A stretch of 64,000 nt of DNA. Source: Actinoallomurus liliacearum (lineage in GTDB: Bacteria; Actinomycetota; Actinomycetes; Streptosporangiales; Streptosporangiaceae). The stretch spans positions 620,001 through 684,000 of the forward strand of contig NZ_BAABHJ010000005.1 in assembly GCF_039542035.1 (NCBI RefSeq), read 5' to 3'. The notes beneath the pieces were generated by a model, which was given only the letters and a program-made list of their open reading frames with translations, was not told the DNA's origin and did no database searches. Position numbers and translations under genes: made by a program. Position 1 is the first letter of the stretch. Each line of letters starts with the position of its first letter. Below are positions 33,070 through 41,626 of this stretch, piece by piece.

Positions 33070-35678
33070 GAGCCGTCTCCGATCAGCGCGAGGAACGCGT
33101 CCTCCAGGCGGCGGTGCGGCGTCACGCGATCCACCGGAACGCCGCCGGCGACGAGGGCGGCGACCACGGCCGCCGGCGCGAAGCCGTTCAGGCGCACGAG
33201 GACGCCGGGGGCGTACGGCTCCGCGGCCTCGACGCCCTCCAGGGCGGTGAGCACGCTCATCGCACGGTCGACCTCCGGTGTGCCGATCAGGATCGAACCG
33301 TCGTGGCCGGCGATCTCGGCGACCGGCCCCGCGGCCACGAGTGTGCCCCGGTGCATGACGACGACGTCGGTGCAGGTCTGCTCGACCTCGGCGAGCAGGT
33401 GGCTGGAGATGATGACGGTCCGGCCGGCGGCGGCGTACCGCACGAGGACCTCGCGCATCTCGGCGATCTGCGGCGGGTCGAGGCCGTTGGTCGGCTCGTC
33501 GAGGACGAGCAGGTCGGGCAGGCCGAGCATGGCCTGCGCGATGGCCAGCCGCTGCCGCATCCCCTGCGAGTAGGTGCGCACCGGCCGGCGGATCGCGTCG
33601 CCGAGCCCGGCGATCTCGAGGGCCTCGTCGAGGTACGCCTCGCCGCGCCCGGCGGCCTTCCAGTACAGCTCGAGGTTGTCGCGGCCGGACAGGTGCGGCA
33701 GGAAGCCGGGGCCCTCCACGAACGAGCCGAGCCGGGACAGCACCGGGGCGCCGGGCCGTACGGGTTCGCCGAAGATGCGGATCTGCCCGGCGTCGGGGTG
33801 GATGAGACCCATGAGCATCCGCAGCGTGGTGGTCTTGCCGGCGCCGTTCGGGCCGAGCAGGCCGCAGACCTGGCCGCGTTCGACGCGGAACGACAGGTCG
33901 TCCACCGCGAGGTGGCCGGTCTTGTAGCGCTTGGTGAGCCCGGCGATCTCCAGCGGCACCTCGGGGTCGCCGGGTTCGCCGCCGCGCCGGCGCCGCCCGC
34001 GTCCCGTCGCGACGAGCACGACGGCCGCCGCCACCGCGATCGCCGGGAACCCCCACACCCACCAGGGCAGCGGGGTCGGGGGCGTGCGCAGCGCCGGATC
34101 GGCGGGGACGGTCAGCGGGGAGTCCACGGACACGCGGTAGGAGGCGGCGCGGGTCGGGGAGGCGAACCCCATGTCGGTGGTGCTGAACACGACCCGGACG
34201 CGGTGGCCCGCGTCGAAACGGTGGTCCAGTGCGGGCAGGGCGACATCCGCCGTGCCGTCGACGTTGAACGGGGCGGCGAGGCGGCGGGCCGGTTCGGCCT
34301 GGCCGTCCGGCCCGACGTCGTACACCTTGGCGAACAGCGTCGCCCTGCCGCCGGCGACGTGGACGCGTACGCGCGCGGACCCGGTGAGGGTCAGCGGCGC
34401 GTTCAGGGGTTCGGTCTCGAACACCGCCGACTGGCCCGGCATGTCGAGCTGGGCGCCGCCGGTGCCGAACCCGCTCACGCCGCCGAGCGCGCCGAGCCCC
34501 GGAAGCGTGGAGACGGAGGCAGGGGATCCGCCGGGCGGGTTCTGGATCGTCTGCTCCTGCCCGCCGAGCGGGAGCGTACGGCGGGTGGCGCCGGCCAGGC
34601 CCGGGTACCGGGGTGCGGTCGCGGCGGTGACGACGACGCGCTGGGTGGAGGAGTCGATGCCGCCGCTGCGGGTGACGGTGAAGCCGGCCCCCTCCTCGCC
34701 CGACGTCGCCGTACGGTCGCCCTTGAGGTAGCGGTCGAACCAGCCCGTGACCAGGCCGCGGACGCGCGTGGTCTCCGGGTCGCCGCCGTCGTGCCCGCCC
34801 TGGAACCAGACGACCTTCACCGGCGCGCCGCTGACCGCCCGCGCGTTGCCGTCGGCCTGGTCGAGGGGGAACAGGGAGTCCGACTGGCCCTGGACCAGGA
34901 GGGTCGGGACGTGGATCCGGCCGGCGACGGACGAGATGCTGGACCGGCGCAGCGTCGCGACGGCCTCGGGCGTGGGCCCTCCGGTCTCCGCGACCTTCTG
35001 GTACATCGCGCACAGCGACGGCAGGAACCGTCCACAGCCTGTGGACGACGCGCCCGCGGTGAAGAAGATGCCGGCCCAGACCTTCTTGAACACGCCGTTC
35101 GCCGCGCCCTTGCCGGTGGCGTCGGGGAACAGTGAGTCGGCCAGGTCGTACCAGGTGATCTGCGGGGCGATGGCGTCGACGCGGTGGTCGTACGCGGCGG
35201 CCAGCAGGGTGATCCCGCCGCCGTACGACTGTCCGGCGATGCCGACGCGCGGGTCGCCGGGTGCGTCGAGCCGCACCTCGGGACGGCGGGCCAGCCAGTC
35301 GATGAGCTGCCGGACGTCCTTCACGTCGTAGTCGGGGGAGTCCAGGGTGATCTCCCCGTCCGAGCGGCCGAAGCCGCGCGCGGACCAGGTGAGCACCGCG
35401 TACCCGTGCCGGGCCAGCCGCTCCGCCTCGTCACGGGTGTCGTCCTTGCTGCCGCCGAACCCGTGCGCGAGCAGCACCGCGGGGGCGCGGCCGTGACCGG
35501 CGGGCGCGAAGAAGGTCGTGTCCAGGCCGACGTGCCGGTCGTCATGCGGCCCGTCGACCACCGCGATGCGCTGCTCGGTCGTCCGTACGCTCGGCGGCCC
35601 GGGCAGCGCCGCCCAGGTCACGCCGCCCGCCAGCACGGCCGCCGCACCGACGATCGCCGCCCACCGTCCCCGCCTCAT
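33066..35678 (-). CDS. Membrane-anchored X-Pro-dipeptidyl-peptidase-like hydrolase fused to an ABC ATPase
   Basis: 870 residues from ATG 35678. An N-terminal membrane anchor (RWAAIVGAAAVLAGGVTWAAL) is followed by an S15/CocE-like hydrolase: LLAHGFGGSKDD oxyanion region, nucleophile elbow GQSYGGG (Ser151), a late catalytic His in WFQGGHDGG, and a C-terminal jelly-roll module (LTGSARVRVHVAGG, VVFSTTDMGF). Around residues 537-558 a second helix (WWVWGFPAIAVAAAVVLV) is followed by RGRRRRGG, and from ~570 a complete ABC ATPase: GPNGAGKTTT, signature YSQGMRQRLAI, LLVLDEPTNGLDP and a SSHLL H-loop. Expected topology: hydrolase outside, ATPase inside. It is the single NBD for the permease at 32203. 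No separate fold is missing. Confidence 0.88.
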   Translation of the reverse strand: MRRGRWAAIVGAAAVLAGGVTWAALPGPPSVRTTEQRIAVVDGPHDDRHVGLDTTFFAPAGHGRAPAVLLAHGFGGSKDDTRDEAERLARHGYAVLTWSARGFGRSDGEITLDSPDYDVKDVRQLIDWLARRPEVRLDAPGDPRVGIAGQSYGGGITLLAAAYDHRVDAIAPQITWYDLADSLFPDATGKGAANGVFKKVWAGIFFTAGASSTGCGRFLPSLCAMYQKVAETGGPTPEAVATLRRSSISSVAGRIHVPTLLVQGQSDSLFPLDQADGNARAVSGAPVKVVWFQGGHDGGDPETTRVRGLVTGWFDRYLKGDRTATSGEEGAGFTVTRSGGIDSSTQRVVVTAATAPRYPGLAGATRRTLPLGGQEQTIQNPPGGSPASVSTLPGLGALGGVSGFGTGGAQLDMPGQSAVFETEPLNAPLTLTGSARVRVHVAGGRATLFAKVYDVGPDGQAEPARRLAAPFNVDGTADVALPALDHRFDAGHRVRVVFSTTDMGFASPTRAASYRVSVDSPLTVPADPALRTPPTPLPWWVWGFPAIAVAAAVVLVATGRGRRRRGGEPGDPEVPLEIAGLTKRYKTGHLAVDDLSFRVERGQVCGLLGPNGAGKTTTLRMLMGLIHPDAGQIRIFGEPVRPGAPVLSRLGSFVEGPGFLPHLSGRDNLELYWKAAGRGEAYLDEALEIAGLGDAIRRPVRTYSQGMRQRLAIAQAMLGLPDLLVLDEPTNGLDPPQIAEMREVLVRYAAAGRTVIISSHLLAEVEQTCTDVVVMHRGTLVAAGPVAEIAGHDGSILIGTPEVDRAMSVLTALEGVEAAEPYAPGVLVRLNGFAPAAVVAALVAGGVPVDRVTPHRRLEDAFLALIGDGS

Positions 35679-35690
35679 GCCCGTAGACCT

Positions 35691-35724
35691 TAGGGCCTGT
35701 CTCAAAGCCGCCGGAGACAGGCCC
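35691..35724. repeat. Isolated pair of IS-like ends (palindrome)
   Basis: TAGGGCCTGTCT (35691-35702) and AGACAGGCCC (35715-35724) form a 10-bp inverted repeat with a 12-base centre. The first ten bases of the arm (GGGCCTGTCT) are identical to the terminal repeat of the IS at 5982-7010, and both are preceded by TA. It may be an internally deleted copy, a MITE-like relic, or coincidental hairpin structure. Confidence 0.6.
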
Positions 35725-35794
35725 TGGCGGTGTGTAACAGAACCCGGACATCGTGCGGACAGTGCCATGACACTGGGTCGCGATCTTGGTCGGC

Positions 35795-37594
35795 ATGTCG
35801 TCTCCGAGCACCTTCGACGTCCGGACCCCGGTACTGCCGCGTACACCGGTGGCCCGCCCGCGTCGCCGGCCGTCCTGGCCGCTGCTGGTCCTGGCCGGTT
35901 GGCTCGCCCAGGTCGGCATCCGGTTCGCGCTCACCGGGGGGCAGAGCGTCCCGGCGGCGTTCCCCGACGAGAGCGGGTACCTGCTCGCGGCCCGGTGGCT
36001 CACCGGAGGGCCGGGCGGTGACCTGTCGGGCAGCACCTTCTACCAGGGCGGCTACCCGCTGCTGCTGACCCCGGCGTTCTGGCTGAGCCACGACCCGCAG
36101 ACCTGTTACCGCATCGTGCTGGGGATCAACGCCCTCGTCGGCGCGGCGATCTTCCCACTCGGCGTCGTCGCGCTGCGCCGGATGCGGCTGGCCCGCTCAC
36201 AGGCGTACGCGCTGGCGTTCGCGGCCGCGCTGCTGCCCGCCGCGACGGTCTTCGGCGGGCTCGCGCTGACCGACGCCGTCCTGCCCACTCTCCTCCTCGG
36301 CTGGCTGCTGGCGCTGCACTCCTTCCTCCGCGCCTGGTCCCGGGGACGGACCGCGTCGGGGGACGCCCGCCGGGCGTACGCGCGGCGGACCGTGACGGCC
36401 GGCTCGCTGGCGAGCCTGGCCGCGGCGTACGCCTACACCGTGCACGCCCGCGGCTCCGTCATCCTCGCCGTGCACGTCCTCATCCTGGCCGGTGTGCTCG
36501 CCCGCGATGTGCTGCGGCGGGAGCCGACGCGCCGCCTCGGGACGAGGCTGGCCCCCATGGCGGTCGTCCTCCTCGCGGCCGGTGCCGGGTGGGCGCTGAA
36601 CGGCGCGGTACGGGCCGCCCTGTACCCCCGCGGTGTCCGTGACCTCGGTGGCCTGCTGTCGACGCGGCTCACCACGGTCGCGGGCCTGGAATGGGCCGTG
36701 TGCGGCGCGGCCGGGCAGATCTGGTACCTCGTCGTCGCCACCTGGGGGCTGGCGGGGATCGGCCTCGTCGCCGCCGCCCGTACGCTCTGGCGGCCCTGGA
36801 GCGACCCGGCCGACCGGATCCTGTCCGGCGTCCTGCTGGCCGCGACCGTCGGCACGGCCCTGGCGTCCTCGGCGGCGCTGCCGGACGAGCATCGGGTCGG
36901 CAACTACTTCTACGGCCGTTACCTTGCCTGCCTCGCCGTCGCGCACGCGCTGTGCGGGCTCGCGGTGCTGATCCGGCGGCGGCACGCCGTCGTCGGGTAC
37001 GCGTTCGCGGCGGGGGTCGTGCTCGCCGGGGCCGGGCTGTCCGCCGCGGTGTACGCCGGGGACCGGCTCACCCACTACACCTTCATCGCGTTCGACTTCC
37101 CCGAGACGTGCTTCCTCACCTGGGACTGGACGTCGTTCCGGCTCGGCGCGGCCTCGCTCACGGCCCTCGGGCTGCTGGGCGTGCTGGTCGCGGTGGCGTT
37201 CCTGCCGCGCCCGGCGTGGACGATCGCCGTCGGGCTCACGGCCTTCAACCTCGTCGCGGCCCTCGTCATCGCCAAGCCCTGGCTCCCGGCGCGCGAGCCG
37301 ATCTTCCGGCCCGGTCCGCCGCGTGGCGGGGTGGCCGTCGACGCGGGCCTGACGTGGCGGGTCTGGGTGCGGCAGACGTACCAGATCTCCTGGACGCGGG
37401 TCGCCTTCTTCCACAGCGCGAGCGAGGCGCCACCGGCCGGAACCTGCATGGTCATCGTGCCGGTGCCGGACCGTACGGCGCCCGAGGCGTCGTGGCCGCG
37501 GCACCCGGCCGGCTGGCGCGTGGCGTACTCCGGCACCTCGCCCGCGCCCTGGGCGGCCTGGGAAAGTTCGCCATGTCCCAGAACTGTTACATGA
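35795..37594 (+). CDS. Polytopic membrane protein, GT-C glycosyltransferase-like
   Basis: 599 residues from ATG 35795 (a TTG 9 bp upstream is possible). More than ten hydrophobic helices. In the first periplasmic loop AAFPDESGYLLAARW resembles the acidic DE motif of GT-C (PMT/ArnT-like) glycosyltransferases, and 'SLAAAYAYTVHARGSVILAVHV' resembles the second conserved region. The C-terminal ~100 residues are soluble and Pro/Arg-rich. The lipid-linked donor and acceptor are unknown. Confidence 0.7.
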   Translation: MSSPSTFDVRTPVLPRTPVARPRRRPSWPLLVLAGWLAQVGIRFALTGGQSVPAAFPDESGYLLAARWLTGGPGGDLSGSTFYQGGYPLLLTPAFWLSHDPQTCYRIVLGINALVGAAIFPLGVVALRRMRLARSQAYALAFAAALLPAATVFGGLALTDAVLPTLLLGWLLALHSFLRAWSRGRTASGDARRAYARRTVTAGSLASLAAAYAYTVHARGSVILAVHVLILAGVLARDVLRREPTRRLGTRLAPMAVVLLAAGAGWALNGAVRAALYPRGVRDLGGLLSTRLTTVAGLEWAVCGAAGQIWYLVVATWGLAGIGLVAAARTLWRPWSDPADRILSGVLLAATVGTALASSAALPDEHRVGNYFYGRYLACLAVAHALCGLAVLIRRRHAVVGYAFAAGVVLAGAGLSAAVYAGDRLTHYTFIAFDFPETCFLTWDWTSFRLGAASLTALGLLGVLVAVAFLPRPAWTIAVGLTAFNLVAALVIAKPWLPAREPIFRPGPPRGGVAVDAGLTWRVWVRQTYQISWTRVAFFHSASEAPPAGTCMVIVPVPDRTAPEASWPRHPAGWRVAYSGTSPAPWAAWESSPCPRTVT

Positions 37595-37639
37595 TCTTTT
37601 CGTTCCGACTATTGCGCCGGGCGTCCTGATAATGAACGC

Positions 37640-38314
37640 GTGGCGACAATCTTGCTCGTGGAGGACGACCCTTCGGCGCGCGCCGGTCTGGAGTTCGCGC
37701 TGACCCGGCTCGGACACTCCGTGACCGCCCGCGAGACCGGCGAACTCGGCCTGGAGCAGGTACGCGCGCAGCGCCCGGAGATCGTCATCCTCGACGTCAT
37801 GCTGCCGGGCATCGACGGCGTCGAGGTCTGCCGCCGGATCCGCGCGGAGGACTCCCTGCCCGTCATCCTGCTGACCGCCCGCAGCGACGACATCGACGTC
37901 GTCGTCGGCCTGGAGGCCGGGGCCGACGACTACATCGTCAAGCCGGTCGAGCCGCGCGTCCTGGACGCGCGGCTGCGGGCGGTGCTGCGCCGCGTCGAGC
38001 GCGCGCCAGGGGACCGTTCCACCCACGGCGACCTGGTCATCGACCGCGGCACGATGAAGGTGCGGCGGGCCGGTCAGGACGTGCACCTGACCGCCACCGA
38101 GCTTCGGCTCCTGCTCGAGCTCTCCCGGCACCCCGGCCAGGTGCTGACCCGGCAGCAGCTGCTGGCCTCCGTCTGGGAGCACGACTTCCTCGGCGACTCC
38201 CGGCTGGTGGACGCCACCGTGCAGCGCGTCCGGTCCAAGATCGAGGACGTGCCGTCCCGGCCGAAGTACATCGAGACCGTACGCGGCTTCGGCTACCGCT
38301 TCGTCGCCTCATGA
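37640..38314 (+). CDS. OmpR/PhoB-family response regulator
   Basis: 224 residues, GTG start. The receiver has an acidic pocket (LVEDDPSARAG), the phospho-acceptor Asp in IVILDVMLPGIDG and a Lys in DDYIVKPVEP. The C-terminal winged helix (VHLTATELRLLLELSRHPGQV; then DSRLVDATVQRVRSKIED) is complete. It is the first gene of a three-gene operon with the kinase and a lipoprotein. Confidence 0.93.
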   Translation: MATILLVEDDPSARAGLEFALTRLGHSVTARETGELGLEQVRAQRPEIVILDVMLPGIDGVEVCRRIRAEDSLPVILLTARSDDIDVVVGLEAGADDYIVKPVEPRVLDARLRAVLRRVERAPGDRSTHGDLVIDRGTMKVRRAGQDVHLTATELRLLLELSRHPGQVLTRQQLLASVWEHDFLGDSRLVDATVQRVRSKIEDVPSRPKYIETVRGFGYRFVAS

Positions 38315-39771
38315 TCGGCCTGCGCGCCCGGCTGGTCGCGGCGTTCGCCGCCGTGGCGCTGCTGGCCTCGGCGGTCACCGCCGGGATCGCGTACTGGCTG
38401 GTGCGGCTGGCGATGCTGGAGCGGGTGCAGAACGCCGTCGTCAACGACGTCCGCAACGCCCTGGCCCAGACGGTGCCCACGCAGCTGCCCGGCACGACCC
38501 TGACCCCCGACCTCCTCCAGCCGATCAGCCGGGCCCTGGCCCGCCAGCCCGGCCGTCAGTCCTGGGTGCTCGGCGACGACCTCGGAGGTTGGGCCACGAG
38601 CGGTGCGCACTTCACCCACCTGCGCATCCCGCCCAAGCTGATCGCCGCCGTCCGCGGGCCGGGTCCGCACGACCGGCTCGCCCGGCCGCTGCGCGGCCAG
38701 CAGATCTACTTCCAGCGGATCACCTCGCGCGGAGTGCCCTACCTGGTCGTCGGCACGCCGGTCTACCTCCCGACCACGCGTGGCCGCACCGCCAGCCCCA
38801 TCGAGGCGTACGTCATCGTGAGCCTTCAGCGCGAACGCGACGACCTCGACCGGATGGCCAGTTCGGTCGCCGCCGGGAGCGGGGCCGCCGTCGTCGTCGC
38901 GCTGCTGCTGGCCCTGCTCGCCGCGCGCAGCGTGCTGCGGCCGGTCCGGCGGCTGGCGGTGGCGGCGCAGGGCCTGGGCGCCGGCGACCTGGAGCGGCGG
39001 GTCGAGGTCCGGGGCCGCGACGAGCTCGCCCGCCTCGCCCGGATCTTCAACTCCAGCGCCGAGGCCCTGGAGGCCAGCGTCACCGAACTCCGGGAGATGG
39101 AACGGTCGGCCCGCCGGTTCGTGGCCGACGTGTCCCACGAGCTGCGCACGCCGCTCACCGCGATGACCGCCGTCACGGACGCCCTGGAGGAGGAGGCGAC
39201 CGGGAGCGCCGCCACGGCCGCCGGGCTGGTGGCCGAGGAGACGCGCCGGCTGCGCACGCTGATCGGTCACCTGCTGGAGATCAGCAGGTTCGACGCCGGG
39301 GCGGCGGCGCTGGTCCTGGACGACATGGACCTGCCGGAGCTCGTCCGGCAGAGCCTGCGGCTGCGCGACTGGACCGGCGAGGTCGAGGTCGACCTGGTCC
39401 CGGACCTGCGCGCCCGCGTCGACCCCCGGCGCTTCGACATGATCCTGGCGAACCTGGTCGGCAACGCGCTCCGGCACGGCGAACGACCCGTCACCGTACG
39501 GCTGCGGCGGTCGTACGTCCCGGACGGGCCCGGCATCCGGCTGCGCGTGTCCGACAGCGGGCCCGGCATCCCTGAGGAGGTGCGCAAGCACGTGTTCGAG
39601 CGCTTCTACAAGGCCGACGCCGCGCGGACCCGCAGCGAGGGCAGCGGCCTCGGCCTGGCCATCGCCCGCGCCAACGCCGAACTGCACGGCGGCGAGCTGA
39701 CCCTGCTCGACACCGAGACCGGCACGACGTTCGAGCTGTGGCTGCCCAACCGGCCCGAGGACTCCGCGTGA
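38311..39771 (+). CDS. Sensor histidine kinase (HAMP, HisKA)
   Basis: 486 residues, overlapping the regulator by 4 bp. It has two membrane helices (about 8-30 and ~190-210) around a ~155-residue extracytoplasmic sensor, a HAMP linker (SVLRPVRRLAVAAQ), the H-box FVADVSHELRTPLTAM and an ATPase domain (N-box NLVGNALRHG, G1 DSGPGIPEE, G2 GSGLGLAIA). The signal is unknown. Confidence 0.93.
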   Translation: MIGLRARLVAAFAAVALLASAVTAGIAYWLVRLAMLERVQNAVVNDVRNALAQTVPTQLPGTTLTPDLLQPISRALARQPGRQSWVLGDDLGGWATSGAHFTHLRIPPKLIAAVRGPGPHDRLARPLRGQQIYFQRITSRGVPYLVVGTPVYLPTTRGRTASPIEAYVIVSLQRERDDLDRMASSVAAGSGAAVVVALLLALLAARSVLRPVRRLAVAAQGLGAGDLERRVEVRGRDELARLARIFNSSAEALEASVTELREMERSARRFVADVSHELRTPLTAMTAVTDALEEEATGSAATAAGLVAEETRRLRTLIGHLLEISRFDAGAAALVLDDMDLPELVRQSLRLRDWTGEVEVDLVPDLRARVDPRRFDMILANLVGNALRHGERPVTVRLRRSYVPDGPGIRLRVSDSGPGIPEEVRKHVFERFYKADAARTRSEGSGLGLAIARANAELHGGELTLLDTETGTTFELWLPNRPEDSA

Positions 39772-40322
39772 CGGCCCGCCTCGCATTCCGCGTCATCTTC
39801 GCCCTGGTCACCGTGCTGCTCGGCACCGCCTGCGGAGTACGGCCCACAGGGGTGATCGGGGCCGGCGAGCCGGCCGTGGCCCAGCAGGCCGTGCCCCAGA
39901 CGACCGTCTACCTCGCCCGCGGCGGCCGACTGGTGCCGGTCCGCCGCGTGGCCTTCCCCGGCGCTCCCCAGGCCGCGCTGTACGACCTGTGGCAGAGCGG
40001 GGCGACCGGGGACGAGCTCGCGGCGGGCATGTGGAGCCCTCTCATGAAGATCATGGTGCACGACATCAGGGTCCGGGACGGGATCCTGACGGTCGAGTAC
40101 GAGCGGGGCGGGCCGATGAGCCGGCTGCTGATGGCCCAGATCGTCTGTTCCGGGACCGCCCAGCCGGACATCCGGCGCGTACGGATGGCCGGCTGGAGGT
40201 ACGTGGGGCCCGGCCCCGACCAGCAACCGGAATTCGACGACCAGCATCCCTCGTTCGGCTGGACGGTCGTCGTCGGCCGCGAGCGGAAGTGCTCGGACTA
40301 CGGCAAACTGATGGCCCCCTGA
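39768..40322 (+). CDS. Lipoprotein linked to the two-component system
   Basis: 184 residues from GTG 39768, which overlaps the kinase stop by 4 bp. The lipobox LLGTAC puts the lipidated Cys at residue 22. The mature part has alternating strands (TVYLARGGRLVPVRRVAF, RDGILTVEYERG) that recall GerMN/sporulation-type lipoprotein modules, with a cysteine pair towards the C-terminus. Co-translation suggests it modulates the kinase or works with its target; this is inference. Confidence 0.78.
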   Translation: MTARLAFRVIFALVTVLLGTACGVRPTGVIGAGEPAVAQQAVPQTTVYLARGGRLVPVRRVAFPGAPQAALYDLWQSGATGDELAAGMWSPLMKIMVHDIRVRDGILTVEYERGGPMSRLLMAQIVCSGTAQPDIRRVRMAGWRYVGPGPDQQPEFDDQHPSFGWTVVVGRERKCSDYGKLMAP

Positions 40323-40329
40323 CCGGTCC

Positions 40330-41295
40330 TCAGAGCGAGCGGACTGCGGGCAGCAACTCGCGTTCGGCCCAGGAGATGAAGGAGTCCTGGTGCTCGCCGC
40401 CGATCTGCACGATCGCGACCTCGTCGAACCCGGCGTCGACGAAGCCCTTGATCTTCTCCACGTGCTCGTCGACGTCCGGACCGCACGAGAGCTGCTCGGC
40501 GACCTGCTCCGGAGTGACGAACTGACTCGCCGACTCGAACGCGCCGGTCCCCGGCAGGTTGGCGTTCACCGGCCAGCCGAGGCCGAACCACCGGAACTGC
40601 TCGTGCGCCCGCTTGACCGCCGCCTCCCTGTCGGTGTCGTACGCGATGGCGATCTGCCCGACCCGCGGCTTGCCGGACCCGCCGGAGGCGTCGAACATCT
40701 CACCGAGCTCGCCCTTCGGCTCGGTGGCGATCATCATGTCGGCCTGCTCGCCCGCCACCCGGCAGGACTCGGGCCCCGAGACGGCCACACCGATCGGCAC
40801 ACGCTGGTCGGGCAGGTCCCACAGCTTGGCCGCCTCGACGTCGAAGTGGGCGCCCCGGTAGTCGATCGTCCCGCCGTCGAACAGCGCGGCGATCACCTCG
40901 ACGGCCTCGCTCAGCATCTCGTGCCGGACGCTCGCCATCGGCCAGCCCTTGCCCACGACGTGCTCGTTGAGGTTCTCCCCGGCGCCCAGGCCGAGGCGGA
41001 ACCGGCCGCCGGCCAGGATCTGCACGGTGGCGGCCTTCTGGGCCACGATCGCCGGGTGGTAGCGCATCGTCGGGCACGTCACGAAAGTCATCAGCGGGAT
41101 CCGCTCCGTGGCCTGCGCGGCGGCCCCCAGGATCGCCCAGGCGTACCCCGCGTGGCCCTGCGCGGGGAGCCAGGGGAAGTAGTGGTCGCTGATGACCGAG
41201 AAGTCGAACCCGGCGTTCTCCGCGGACCGGACGTCGCGCACGAGTTGGTCCGGAGTCGCCTGCTCGCACATCATCGTGTAACCGATGGCAACCAT
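40330..41295 (-). CDS. F420-dependent LLM-class oxidoreductase (G6PDH-related)
   Basis: 321 residues from ATG 41295. A luciferase-like TIM-barrel flavin/F420 enzyme: MVAIGYTMMCEQATPDQLV start, 'FDFSVISDHYFPWLPAQGHAG', 'TFVTCPTMRYHPAIVAQKAATVQ', and 'GGRFRLGLGAGENLNEHVVG' in order, as in the TIGR03557-type F420-dependent glucose-6-phosphate-dehydrogenase-related group. Actinobacterial members use reduced or oxidised F420. The substrate is unproven. Confidence 0.88.
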   Translation of the reverse strand: MVAIGYTMMCEQATPDQLVRDVRSAENAGFDFSVISDHYFPWLPAQGHAGYAWAILGAAAQATERIPLMTFVTCPTMRYHPAIVAQKAATVQILAGGRFRLGLGAGENLNEHVVGKGWPMASVRHEMLSEAVEVIAALFDGGTIDYRGAHFDVEAAKLWDLPDQRVPIGVAVSGPESCRVAGEQADMMIATEPKGELGEMFDASGGSGKPRVGQIAIAYDTDREAAVKRAHEQFRWFGLGWPVNANLPGTGAFESASQFVTPEQVAEQLSCGPDVDEHVEKIKGFVDAGFDEVAIVQIGGEHQDSFISWAERELLPAVRSL

Positions 41296-41626
41296 GTTCG
41301 TTCCCCTCTCCGTGGTCCTCAGGCCGGCCGAGACCCGCACCCAGGGTGATCGGTGACCAGACGCTCATACCCGGCTGCGGCGAGTGAATCATGGGTGACG
41401 CACGTAAGATCCAACGCGAGTCGGCCGTGGCCTTCCAGGTTCGGCGCAGAGTTCTGCGGCACGGATTACCCGGCCAGGACCGGCGAAAACCTGGAATATG
41501 GCGCGTCCCGCCCACGGACGCAGAGCCGCCCGGTCTGGCGCGCCGGGCCGTCCGCATGATGCGATTGACCTGATTCATGCCCCGGCGAGAGACTTCCGCC
41601 CGCCCCCACGCGGAGGAGAAGACACC
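41296..41626. other. Gap between LLM gene and membrane protein gene
   Basis: The 331-bp interval between divergent genes holds no independent gene. Its left part is the LLM promoter region. The frame of the next gene is open from ATG 41498, so part of it may be coding if that start is used. Confidence 0.4.

Noticed and set aside
35030..35050. GTCCACAGCCTGTGGAC palindrome inside the peptidase-ABC fusion gene
   Set aside because: It lies within a coding region and encodes ordinary residues (SSTGC area); no regulatory role is suggested by position.
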